Made by a program: the position numbers and the translations under genes. A DNA stretch of 64,000 bases from Aplidium turbinatum. Taxonomy: Eukaryota > Chordata > Ascidiacea > Aplousobranchia > Polyclinidae. Location of the stretch: the NCBI GenBank assembly GCA_918807975.1, contig OU964921.1:37474498-37538497 (forward strand). Reading direction: 5' to 3'. How positions within the stretch are numbered: position 1 is the first letter of the stretch; every line of letters begins with the position of its first letter. The notes beneath the pieces are model-generated. The model ran no database searches, was not told where the DNA came from, and worked only from the letters and a program-made list of their open reading frames with translations. Positions 27,101 through 39,100 of this stretch are shown in pieces.

Positions 27101-30100
27101 TTTTGTTTTCTGCAAAACAATAAGTTCTAAAATCCTTTGTAATCTCACCAGTGGCTTAGTGTTTAGACCTGCTGAGTCGCGCACTAGACCTAAGGTTTGC
27201 TGCTGTTCACTGTCCATTGTCCAAAGCAAGTAAGCTACGTCCTTGATGGCGATGTAGAATTAGCCTACATGTAAAACGATTGTGCACGGTTTCTATCTTT
27301 TCTACGTTATTTCTGTTTTTTATCGTATAAATGCAATTGCAAATATATTGCAGTGAAGGAACTAATATAACTTCAGTTCACGTTTAACGTCGCTTCTTCT
27401 TTTTAAGTTCGATATTGTGCGTTGATTGTATTATTATTACAAGTTTCTTTTCTACCTGCATAGTTTCTGTTGTATCAGCTTTTTGTAAAAAAAACAAACT
27501 TCTGATTGTTAATTTCGATCAACTGGTTAACACTTTGCTCCTCAAAGGGAGGCCAGATTTGGCCCCCCCCTCATATTTCCTTTAATTATTTGAAGCACAG
27601 TAACGCCATGCACTTGGTTTTTCTTGACTTTTCCTAAAATTGCCAGGCGGATCTGATGATATTAAATTTAATGCTAAAAGTTGTGTAGTTTTCTTGTAAA
27701 TTCAAGATTTTGGTGAATTTTTGCTATTTCTAGCTCACTTCCAGCAAAGCGTGAAATGGATTACATTGCGATAACAAGCCATAAGCTCATAATTGCTTCG
27801 TGCATCGGTATGCGCGAGCAGAGAGAAGCATCCTCTTGCTTTCCTTTGTTTGGTTTGACCTCAATAATACAAAGCGCGTTATTTCTTATGCTACAAAGAA
27901 AAGCCAGTGATCGTAAAGCTGTTAATTAGAAACAATAATAGCAAACGTTTTTTGCGTTATCAGCTCTACAAAGAAGAATAGCAATCCACGATCAAAATAG
28001 TAGGCTATGGAGGCCACAAACTATTCAAAACAGTTGTTTCAAGCAGATAATATTCATTGACGAATAAAAAACGTTACAATAAGAAATCTTCTCTTGGATA
28101 AAGACACGAAAACCTGGTTTCGAAATAAACGTTCTATGGAAATGCTCTCATTGACAAAACTTGCAATTGAGGAAATGTATCACTGCAAATGCTTTTGGGA
28201 GAAGCCGGAGAAATAGCGTTTTTGCAAACAGTAATTGTGAGATACACTCAAAATTATGAAATAGGCTCCATTTACACGTATCAGCTAACTCGATGGCGTC
28301 CCTTCAATGCTTTATGTCGCCTACTTGTTGTTATGTCCTGTATTTTTGTTTCACAGTGCACTGTATTTTGTTCCAAAGAGCGCAAAATAAAGATGATAAT
28401 GCCTCATCTACATTACAAAATATTTTGTAATGTAGGCCTACAAACAAAATGTACAATGTACACAATGTACATTACAAAATATTTTGTACTGTAGACGAGG
28501 CATAAAGTTAGGCGTCACATAAGACAAACAACAAATCAGCTTTCTTCATCATTGATTCAACATCTGAATACGTTGCGCCAATGTATAAGAGGCCGGCTAT
28601 TGTGAAGACCCGCCATTTATAAACGATCCGATTATACCAAAAGTGGGACAAACTAGTGGATCAAAGAATGAATAAACAATGCTGAGAAAAGTAAATCTAA
28701 GTGACGAACAATACCGATGTCTTCATTTATCTTGGAAAAATGCTGCCTAAACTTATCAACAAAAAATACCGTAAATAACGGCAAGGATCCCGAAAGCAGA
28801 ATTTGCTCGACTTTGGCATGAATTTAGTCAGACATCTACAGTAATAATTCCACACATACAATAATGGGCTCTCAACTGCTGTAAGATACATAATAATCAA
28901 CCTGGTTCTGGGCGATTTGTGTAACAGTTTAGGGGAAGACACTACTTGAAATGATGCACCACACAAAAGATTTTCAATGAAGACTGAGTCTAAAAACCGA
29001 TGTGGATTGTGCTGCACAATAACTTCAAGTTTAGGACAGAAGAGGCACAAAATATCACGATAAAAATAAAGACCTTGTGGGAAATTTTCGAGAATCATAA
29101 CACGATGCAAATACCATAAACGCTTAGTTTGCATGCTGCTCTAAGCTGGCCGGCAACTACAAAGGTAGACAATAGCCTACAGGCAGTTTATAATTCGATA
29201 ACAGCGCAATAAACATTATAAATACGTAAACCGACATTTTCTTTTACAAACGTTTTACGTCTAATAGTAAATTTTCCCCCAACAATTTTTTGTGAAGCAC
29301 TTGCAAACCACGGTTTTGTAAAATAATTCATCATTATTATTTTTTACTTCTCGGATATTGTAAAACGTCATCAGCAAAATCACAAAAAAAATTTCATTAC
29401 TTCAATGTAGTAGGCCTAAGAATTTTTTATAAAATTGTAGCCACGTTGTTTCAACAAAGAAGCCATTTTTTAGCAATATAAAGTTATGGAAAATAATTTG
29501 CAATCATGCAAATGGTTGGAAAGAATCTAGGAAATCTTCTCACAATCTGGCACAAAATGATTATGTTTATTGTATCTCTGTAAAAATTTTTACGACAAAC
29601 TTTGAAGCTTTGTTATAATCATTTTTATCTTTGAAGTCAAAAGTTATTTTTTTTTGGCCAGAAACATAATCACTGCCTTGCTGATGTTGTCGCTTTTACG
29701 CGTATTTTTAGTGCTTCAAACAATAAGGACCCAGTCAGCAATCCAGTCCTTTTACATTGATTCAACATTTGTAAACGTTAAATTTATGTAGATTTGCTGA
29801 CTGTGGGTTATTTCACATTTCCTTTGTTTACGCATGTTCCTCAATTCGCTGTTGCATTATTACGACGCTGGCGGACTAAAAATGTATTTTCAAATTGATT
29901 GACACAATCTTCAATAAAAAGTGAGCTTCCAACTTAGCTTTGTTGATGTAAATGCTGTATTTTTGTGGATGTAATTTATGAGTCATGTTTATAAACACCC
30001 GTAAGCGAAATGACTTATGATGTGGCCTGCATGATATTTGTGATGCGACTTGACACAAATCCACAATTTCAAAAGCACCTAATTTGGACTTAGAAATTTC

Positions 30101-33100
30101 AGATAATTTCAACAACATGTTCAATTGTCTTCTCTCTACTAAAAATATTCATACTACGAACTCAATTGTAGACCTAAAATACACAAACGAAGATGTAAAC
30201 AGCTATTCAAGCAGGCTAAGCTGTTACTTATGAAAAATTTGGTTCCACAAAACTAGAAGCTAGCCATGAGTTTCGGAATGCATTAGTTTAGGATAAAAAT
30301 GTAAGACAACAAACGCAGTTTTGATTTTTTTTCAAATTCGTGTAACAATGTTACTCTGATTGTAACTATTTTAGAATCAGTGAGTAGCTTACAATAAGAT
30401 TTGCTCGCAAGTCGTAAATTCTAATCAATGCAATGATTCGGCACACCGCACACACACTTCGTGCGTTCGATCGAGCTCTTTGTTATTTAGAAGTTTGCAT
30501 GAAATCGGATTAGCATGGTAATTAAATAGCGGCAAGTTAAATCAAAATTGTCGTTTTTGGGTACCTTTGCAAAAATAGAAATATCAAGTTTAACATATAA
30601 AATTTTAAAATAATGACTTTTCAAACTTATAGACAAATGATTTGCTTTCACACCAGTGCAACTTCTGTTGAAATAGCATCAGCGGATAACACGTAACAGC
30701 TGATTGAATTGGATCCAAAAACGGCCCCCCCTTGAGCAGTTAACTTCCAAAAAAACGTTGAAAAGCAAAGGGTTAAACCGGGAAGAACGTCTTACTTTCG
30801 TCCTTTATTCCATTTGATCTTGAATGATGTGTATTTTTGCTCTTTTTTGAAAACTTTCCACCCATCTGTTGCAGGTTAAAAAAGTTTTACTGCTTTTGCT
30901 TTTAGCAGCTTGTCTGATTCAAGGAGCTAAATAGTGAACAAATATTCCTTCCGCGTGCTTTTTCCTTTACAAAAACAATATTTTTATATTCTCAAGTTAA
31001 GAGTCGTCAATTTCTAACCCTGCGCTTGTACGAAAATATCACAAGTCTGTGGAAAAAGTGCAGAAATCAGAGTCATCTTGTTGATCTCGATGCTAAATCT
31101 GACCATCTGCTGCGATGTTATGCAACTGGCTGTATGCTTAGACTTAGATCCCAGCCTGAGCAAAAAGTTTTATCGCGAATCAATACGCGCTAAGCTGTCT
31201 TATTGATTCTCTTATGGTAAGATGCGCTCACAAACATTGCCTGCCCATCCTGCAAAGCTAAGGTTATTTGCCCAGACATCAAAATCCATCATTTTTACAT
31301 TGATTCAACGTCCGCAAACGTTGAATTAAAATAAAAACGACGGATTTTGCTATCTGGGTGATTGCTTTAATCCAGTTCATTCAGTTGGTGGACGGTCTTT
31401 GCTGTCCATTTGGTGTTTTTACTTTTCCAAAACAGATAGACGAAGAAATAGCTTCTTCGTAGTAAGTTTGTTTCATTTAACATTGAATTAACGTATAATG
31501 TTGCTGCAATTGAAGAAAAATGATCCTTTCAAAATCACTGGCAAAGCAAAATAGTCTACGTTAAATGACCAGCCAAATATAGTTTCTCAATATTTTGCTT
31601 TAAATTTAATTGACAATTTTCTCAATTGCCCCATTTATCTCCAGTAGATCGTATCTTTGTTTTTTTTGCATACCACCTTTTGCTTTGTGCTCTGTAACAC
31701 TTCACCTTTTCAACATAAACGAACCTGCAAATGCGCCGTGTGTCGTTAATGTGCACTGATTTCATTTTTCATCTCCGTACATTCATATTCCCTGAAACTT
31801 TACTTAAAAAGGGAGTATGTGGCCTTACCTTGTATGTGAAACAAATGTTTTCCAAGTCTTACAACCACTAGTCATTGCTGCGTTTATCAAATTCCTCGAA
31901 ACCTGATCAACAGATGCTTCTTTCGCAACAGTCAAAGCGACCACATTACAAAGTCCTGTTTATGAAAAAACTGTAAAAGAGCAGTCAAGTGATTACTAAC
32001 AACACAGTCGAGAAAGAAGCATATTTGAAACTCGGTTGACTATCAAATTTAGTTGTTTTTAGCAACTTGTTGTTGACTCGAATTGTACGTAATGCAACGT
32101 ATAATTAACCGACAAATTTTTCACATGTAGAAAAAAGCAATTCTTTTCGCTCCTACTTTGTGAGACGAAGTTGGTCAAATACTTTTTTGAATACAGGTAG
32201 AAATTATGACAACAATTTCGACAAGTACCGTTTGTGGAGCTTGTCAAACGGGTAAAGCTGACATTATATACAACTTCACAAAGCCTTTAAAAATATTTAA
32301 CAGCCGCTCAAAGGCCTGTTGATAATTTCTAGACTTTCACATCCAATTATGTCATCAAAAAGTAAAATCAAAGTAGCATTTAGAAAAACTGTGCTCTTGG
32401 AAAAATTGTTAACGGTGCCATTACTGCCATTGAAATGCTTTGACTGTGAAATGCAGATATTTTACATTTTCGTTTTGGAATGATTGTCTCAGGATATAAT
32501 AATTTTAGTTGTATCCATATGAAATATAAACTCATGCGCTGGATACGTTCTGATCACGGTTTTAATTGAGTTGATCTTTTGGCCAGCGGTTTTTGCCTAT
32601 GCATCTCCGCCTCTTTTTGTTTACGGTACCTAGTCGCTTGATTGGGTAGCCAGAGATTTATTGACTCTGAATGAATAAATACAGAGTTTTGGTTTGGAAA
32701 TTAAACAGAATGACTATGCGGTCCATTCTTCTCAATATGTCAGTTCTCCAGCTCGCTATGAAAAAGTTTGGTGACCCCTAACATCAGGCGCGAATCTAAG
32801 AGTTTTTTTCGTGGGGGGCCAGAAAATTTGAAAATCAATTAAAAAGAAAGAAAAGGCTAAACAGATATGAACAATGATACTATGACATATACGATATGCT
32901 ATAAAATAAACATTAAAAGAACCATTTTCATCAATTGTGATGCCGAGGGACTAATATCAGCTGTTTAGAAGCTTATCAAACCATTTGATGCGGAAACATA
33001 CAATTTCTACAATTTTTCACAAAATTTCGGGGGGGCCCGGGCCCCCTGGGCCCCCCCATAAATCCGCGCCTGCCTAACATCATCTTTTATCAAACTTAGT

Positions 33101-36100
33101 CAAAAAGGTCGTGTAAGATTTTTAGATTGTAGTATATTTTGTCGTATTCATTCATTGCTCAACCGAAATCGAAAAAATGAGATGAATTGTAGCGTATATT
33201 TGCGTACAGTAGCGCACCCAGCATGGGGCTAAGGGGATCAAGCCCCCCCCCCAAACTCGCCACAAAAAATAAAGTTTTTGTATATTCCCTATGTGTACCT
33301 TTTGCTTACAGGTTAGATATGAATAAGACACAACAATACAACAGGGCCGAGCATTATAACAATATATTTTACATATTTACAAATAGTTTTAACAGTCGAA
33401 CGTTTTCGGCTTAATTTTAAGCCCTAATCAAGAATCAGAAAATATTTAATAAATGCAATAAATTTTAACTTCTTGAAGGTAAATTTACATTAGGAAAAGG
33501 CAACTACATAAATAACTACAAAAAAAATTGCACCACAAGGAACGTGATATCATCAAGTAAATGTTGAGGAGAATGGACGCGCCTCCAGCAAATAATTGTT
33601 TGTTTAAATTTGGGTTGTAGCGTATAGCGTTAACAGTGCTTCCTGAATTTTGGTGTCAAATTGGGATTTGCTTTTGCGTAAAATTATAAATGAGTCAGCA
33701 GAGAAATTTTGATCTGTGCAAAAAGAACACTCCATGATATGGTCTTTGATGGCACCATGGCCACCTGGAGATGCGGCCTGATTTGTCACATTTTGCAGAT
33801 TTTGATTACAGCTACTGCTAGTGTTTGACTGACATTTTTTGAGATGTTTTTACTTTTTGCGGTTTCCTAATGACATAAAACTTTTTTGTTGCCTTGGGGA
33901 AGCAGTAGCAAATGAGAAAAAGTAAGTTGAAAAACGCAAAATCAGACTGTTATTGAAAATTAACAGTCTGACTAAAATTTTCGAAATCGAATTTTCTTTG
34001 TTTTTCAACATGTGAGAATGCTAAAACTTATTGTTTCATCTGGGGAAAAGAATAATGAAAGCGTAAAAATCTAATTTTTAGAAAAATTTATTTAAACGTT
34101 CGCCTAAAGTTAGAAAAACCTGGAAATTTCTGCAAAATGTGACAAATCAGGCCATATCTTTAGGTGGCCATGATGGCACCTTTCTTTAACTCCCTAAAGT
34201 TCAGATGCTCCCGTACTCTCGTGGTCAAATGTCTGGTGGACAACTGGACATACCGATGTACCATACCGTCATACGTCAATGCCGAATCACACGGACATGT
34301 AAAACTGTATAGGCCTACGACATTTGAGCAGAGAAATGAAGGCGTCTGAGACTTTAATTGAAAATACGAACTAATTTTGAATGTTTTGTAAATAGAAAAA
34401 ACGTCCACATCAAATTTAGCCTACTGTTTACAAATTTAGTGTTTTGTTTCAAACTGTTTTCGTTCTAGTTGTTGTTTTCGCACTTATCTGTGTTGGCAAA
34501 CGGAAAGCTAATTTTATCTTGTCATAGGCCTACATGACGACAAGTCGAGATCTATAGAAGATTGCGAGAGTGGACGTAGGGATGAAAGTGTTGATGGTTC
34601 TAATAGCTTGGGGTTCACTAAGCCAACTTCTAATCTAATTTGAGAGAACGAATCCTGATGTATCGGCAACCGGTGGGTTGTGGGCCGTGAGTGCCTTTAA
34701 ATATTAATCAAAGGGATGGATTGGGCATTGGCCTACTGTCACTATTGTCGCAAATCACTCGGCCGACATTTCTGAATTAGCCCCTCCTAATTTTTTTTTT
34801 CTGGGTGCGCTACTGTTTGCGTAGCATTTAGGCTAATAGCCTACTATGAACCAGACTGTTTGTGATTTTTGAGAAATATTCTACTGTATTGGCACGTGAG
34901 ATCAAGGTTTTAGCTACACACCTACTTTAGAGTTTTTTTTTATATTTAAGAAAATGAATGCAGTTTTGTTATTCACTTTACATGTTACAGACTATTTTTC
35001 CATGAACCCTTCCAACGGTGAAGTCACTGTTTCTCGTCAAATCGTTGTTTCACCTCATCACCCAGTGGCAGGAAATATGACACTGATAGCAACGGATGGT
35101 GGTGGTAAAAAGGCATCTTTGACAATGCAGATCGAGATCATTGATGTGAACGACCACCTGCCAAAATTCCATGAGCCAAAATTCAACGTAATTCGAATAT
35201 TGGAGGTATGGATTATGTCGCTTCTTTGCTATACTGTCTAAAGAGAAGTAAATTGCGTTAACTGGTTGATGGTGATAGATAGATTTCAGGAAAAATGGTG
35301 CAGAAAAAAATGGCACAAATGCAAAAGAAGAACAAATGGCACAACGACATTTCCTTCTTTGCTAAATTTAGAGATTAAGGAGACACCTCATTGCTTTGTG
35401 ATTTTAATCAAATAATAGAGCTTCGGTAGAGAGTTTGTCTTGTTGAACCATAGGCATACGAAGCCGAGCAACGTTATCAAGTTTAACATATTAAAGATTA
35501 TTATATTTACAAAAAACCCAAAACTACGCAACAATTAAATATCAAACGTTTTCGACATCACACGATGTCCTCTTCAGGAATAACATATATTCAGTTTTTA
35601 CTACATCTGAATAAAATACAATGGTTATTATAACTATAAACAGGAAAAAAAACAAAAACTGCACAGTACTTCTGACTAGCTCAAACTCAACGATATATAG
35701 GCTCTGCGAGAATCAAAGGTAACTGCATCAAAAGGTGTTGAACAGATCACATGATGTGGTAGAAAGGCAAGGTGCGAAAAAACTAATTTTAAAATACAGA
35801 GAGCAAGAAAGATGAGCCGCAAGCATACAATTGTCTGTTCAAAGGTGGATTGTTACGTTTTATGTACAGGGCTTCTAAGATTTTAGTTTGATACTCAGAC
35901 CTGCCTCTGGACATGATCTCAAATTGTTTTATAGAAACGTTGTTTTTGCATACTGTACACGAGAAAATGTGATCTTTAATAGCACTTTTCTGTATGGAAT
36001 TCAAATTCAAGTGTTCCCCAGCTCTAGTCGATAAATGTCTTGTTGACATACCGATGTATGTCAGGCTTGCATCACGCAAACAACTGAATTTATACACAAC

Positions 36101-39100
36101 ATTAGAACATAGAGCAAAGGGCGTAGGTGACTTAAGTTGGAAATATCTGCTCTGTATTTTAAAATTAGTTTTTTTGCACCTTGCCTTTCTACCACATCAT
36201 GTGATCTGTTCAACACCTCTTGATGCAGTTACCTTTGATTCTCGCAGAGCCTATATATCGTTGAGTTTGAGCTAATCAGAAGTACTGTGCAGTTTTTGTT
36301 TTTTTTCCTGTTTATAGTTATAATAACCATTGTATTTTATTCAGATGTAGTAAAAATTGTATATATGTTATTCCTGAAGAGGACATCGTGTGATGTCGAA
36401 AACGTTCGATATTTAATTGTTGCGTAGTTTTGTGTTTTTTGTAAATATAATAATCTTTAATATGTTAAACTTGATAACGTTGCTCGGCTTCGTATGCCTA
36501 TGGTTTAATCAAATAAAGAAAAGGAATTAAGCAGCAAGTAAACTAAATCACAATAAAGAAGCGCAACTTGATGACAAACACATTGTTTTGTGACTTTTTT
36601 TCAAAAACCTTTTTATTATGCCATGTAAAGGTTGTATGACTATGCAAAATGGGATGTTGAACATATATTTAATAACTGGTCACATGTCCATCCAGAATTG
36701 CCAACTGTTCACGTAATTTACACTAGGCATCTCCAGAGCAAATGTTGTGACCGGCACCAGACAAGAACTGTGCAATTGTCTTGCGCCCCGCAATGTAGTC
36801 TTTACAGAGGTTTTTCAGGCGTTTTTGTTGTTCAACGTACACCCTCTTCCACTTATTCTTAGAAGATTGGCCTACAGCATCTTGTGCCAGCATGGCAGAT
36901 ACTGTAGCTTCTTTCTGTCTAAGTGCCTAAAAACACTTCAGTTGGAAGGGTGGTAGTGGCCAACGAGATGGAAGAAGCGGCAGTTCCATCCCTCACACTG
37001 GTTGTTGGTTCTGGGGCAGCCGTTGACAGTTGCCTGGTGCACATCCCAGTCCTCCGGAGGGTAACGAGGAAGTATACCGCGCAAGTTGACCATGTCATCA
37101 TCTTGATGACGTCAACGGCCAGGGCGGTATGTGTCACTGACATATTAATAATCATTCGCTACCTCCGCTTGCAGCAGATTGCGCATCAACATGGGTTACT
37201 TGACAGGGTTCCATGTGATTTTATGAGCCGTACTGCTTCCATGCTGGCTCAAGGCAGATTAGAAGAGGGTGATATGTCATCGGATTATTACCCGATTTAT
37301 CCTCGCTGCGTTATGCAAGAAAGAACACAATCGGTACCCTTTTTTAAAGTCTTTGGTATGACCGGACCTGGAATCGAACCCAGGGCTACCAGCACCAGAG
37401 CCTAAGGCCCTAAGGCGATAACCACTGAGCCACGGGTGCTGGTGACATATTACTGACATATTAGGTTACATCAAAGTGACATAGCAACGGCAAAGCGTCA
37501 GGTGGACACCGATCACGAAAATAGACCAGGCCATCAGTGACGTCATCCACTGGAAGTAGGGTCAAAGAGTCCTTCTCACCACAGAACTGTCTGAAGTCAT
37601 CATTGTTTATGTAAATGGGGGTGAGGCCAAGGTCTTGGATCTTCCTCCAGGTGCTTTGGGTTAGGTGGTAAAAGCAATCCTGGGTCTGCACCTCTGGCTC
37701 TAGAGATGACGCGATGGCTTTGATAGCAGGTTGCTCAAAGTCCACTATAACAGTCGATGGATCCAACGTGAGGTTCAAGTCATGGCAACGATCCATGGCT
37801 GCCTGCAAAAGCTCTTGATAGATGTCCTGGTTTTTGGTCTGGAGGAAAGCATAAACGGTTGACACAGATGTCTGAGTCAGAAGAACAGTGATCACACAAA
37901 GCTGGAGAAACCCTGATGGCGCCATTGCAAACTTACCATCCATCATCCAGGTTTCAGCTGCAGCCATATGTTCAAGTGTTGCATTTGTGCCAATGACGGG
38001 CGTTAGTATCAGGACCGTTGTCGTAGAAGAGGAATGGGTCAACTCCCGATGATTGCATCCAATCACTTTCTACACGTAACTCACAAAGGGGAGCTGAACC
38101 CTAAATAAGTCGCGCATAATCGGGTCAATAGGTAACTATGAGGGAACAATGTCGGTTTGTGACGACACAAACGTGCGTTGATATTTTGCTTTTGTTGCTA
38201 GCACTTTTTCCGTTATGAAGCGATTAAAAAGCGACACACGGAATAGAATCGCTGATGAAACCCTGGATGCCTGCTTACGTCTGTCGACCACTGAATTTAA
38301 ACCAGAGATCGACACTATATGCAAAAGCAAAAAAACAATAAATTGTTTTGGTTTGCTAATTTGTTGACGTGTTATGTATCGTATCTTTTTTACTAGCTGA
38401 AAATCACTTTTTGAGTCGCAAGCAGAGATTAAAAAGTGAGTTAGGCGTGCAGCAAAACATTAGGTCGATCAGAACAGCAAACTAAGTCCTTTCATTGCAA
38501 CTGTATTTTGTCAGCGACAAGATTTGTTAATGTTCATAGCCTGCGAACAGTAAGAATGTAGCTAAAACAGATCGAAATCTATAGAAAAGAAGTTCAAAAT
38601 CGCAACCTAGTTAAGTTTTTATTTAACAACGTTTTTACTTTCAGCAACGCGTTATCATTTCTCACTATGCGGCCCGTGAAGTTTTTCTCAGACCCTAATG
38701 TGGCCCTTCATGTTTGCAGTCTTGGACCACCCTGGTATAAGTTATATAAAAGTTCTTCAAACCGTACCTGATCGATTTCCCTAAAATCGCTAACATGCGA
38801 GTTCCTTAGGTGTTCCAATAATTAAAGTCACAAATCAATGAGGTGTCTCCTTGATCTCCAAATTCAGCAAAGAAGGAATTGTCATTGTGCCATTTTTTTC
38901 CTCTTTTGCATTTGTGCCATTTTTTCCGTGCATCTGATAGATGGTATCCAATGATATTCACGTATCTCATACCCCAATCCCTCACCCTGCAGCCTACTTA
39001 AAATATTGGAAAATTGTTTCACGAAAAACAAATCTGCTCTCATGAATTATAATAAATGGTATATAATACATTAAAAAAAATGTTTCGTCGTGGTTAGATA

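Larger units (their letters stand above)
27531..30772. mobile_element. piggyBac-like element, 3.2 kb
   Basis: Between TTAA sites at 27527-27530 and 30773-30776. Ends CACTTTGCTCCTCAA and, inverted, CCCTTTGCTTTTCAA, the piggyBac form, each followed inward by GGCCCCCCC-type runs. A minus ORF at 28727-29134 (ENLLCGASFQVVSSPK, KSPRTRLIIMYLTA) faintly recalls the DDE region of piggyBac transposase but is not convincing. Confidence 0.55.
33207..34815. mobile_element. hAT-like element carrying a PLE fossil
   Basis: Ends CAGTAGCGCACCCAG and CTGGGTGCGCTACTG; exact 8-bp duplication tttgcgta (33199-33206, 34816-34823). Inside is a minus-strand PLE remnant, itself split by a 415-bp element. Confidence 0.88.
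35416..36503. mobile_element. PLE fossil with inverted hammerhead arms (family 2)
   Basis: Flanked by the 13-bp repeat tttaatcaaataa (35403-35415, 36504-36516). Inverted arms of ~355 bp (about 35449-35803 and 36153-36503) surround a minus-strand GIY-YIG endonuclease remnant (YKFSCLRDASLTYIGMSTRH, EHLNLNSIQKSAIKDHI, ILEALYIKRNNPPLNRQ). The reverse transcriptase is absent; 5'-truncated. Confidence 0.8.
36900..38066 (-). pseudogene. MULE transposase remnant
   Basis: ORF 38066-37461 carries the MULE domain: TWMMDGKFAMAPSGFLQL, VYAFLQTKNQDIYQELLQAA, STVIVDFEQPAIKAI, QTQDCFYHLTQSTWRKIQ. The two catalytic aspartates (MMDGKF, VDFE) are present. Past a stop, a SINE and a LINE tail, a further piece near 37080-36930 reads PPEDWDVHQATVNGCPRTNN and EGWNCRFFHLVGHYHPS, the usual C-terminal region. 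Frame breaks show it is inactive. Confidence 0.8.
35289..38927 (-). mobile_element. Mutator-like element (MULE), 3.6 kb, with insertions
   Basis: Inverted ends of ~125 bp (35289-35415 and ~38816-38927) share AAATGGCACAAATGCAAAAG, TTCCTTCTTTGCT and GGAGACACCTCATTG. The centre encodes a MULE transposase on the minus strand. A PLE, a SINE and a LINE tail are inserted. No clear 9-bp flanking duplication was found. Confidence 0.75.

Noticed and set aside
28189-28494. 101-codon plus ORF
   Set aside because: Runs into a palindromic AT repeat and resembles no protein.
36923-37405. 160-codon plus-strand ORF
   Set aside because: Antisense to the MULE transposase remnant and a SINE; a shadow of the real minus-strand coding.
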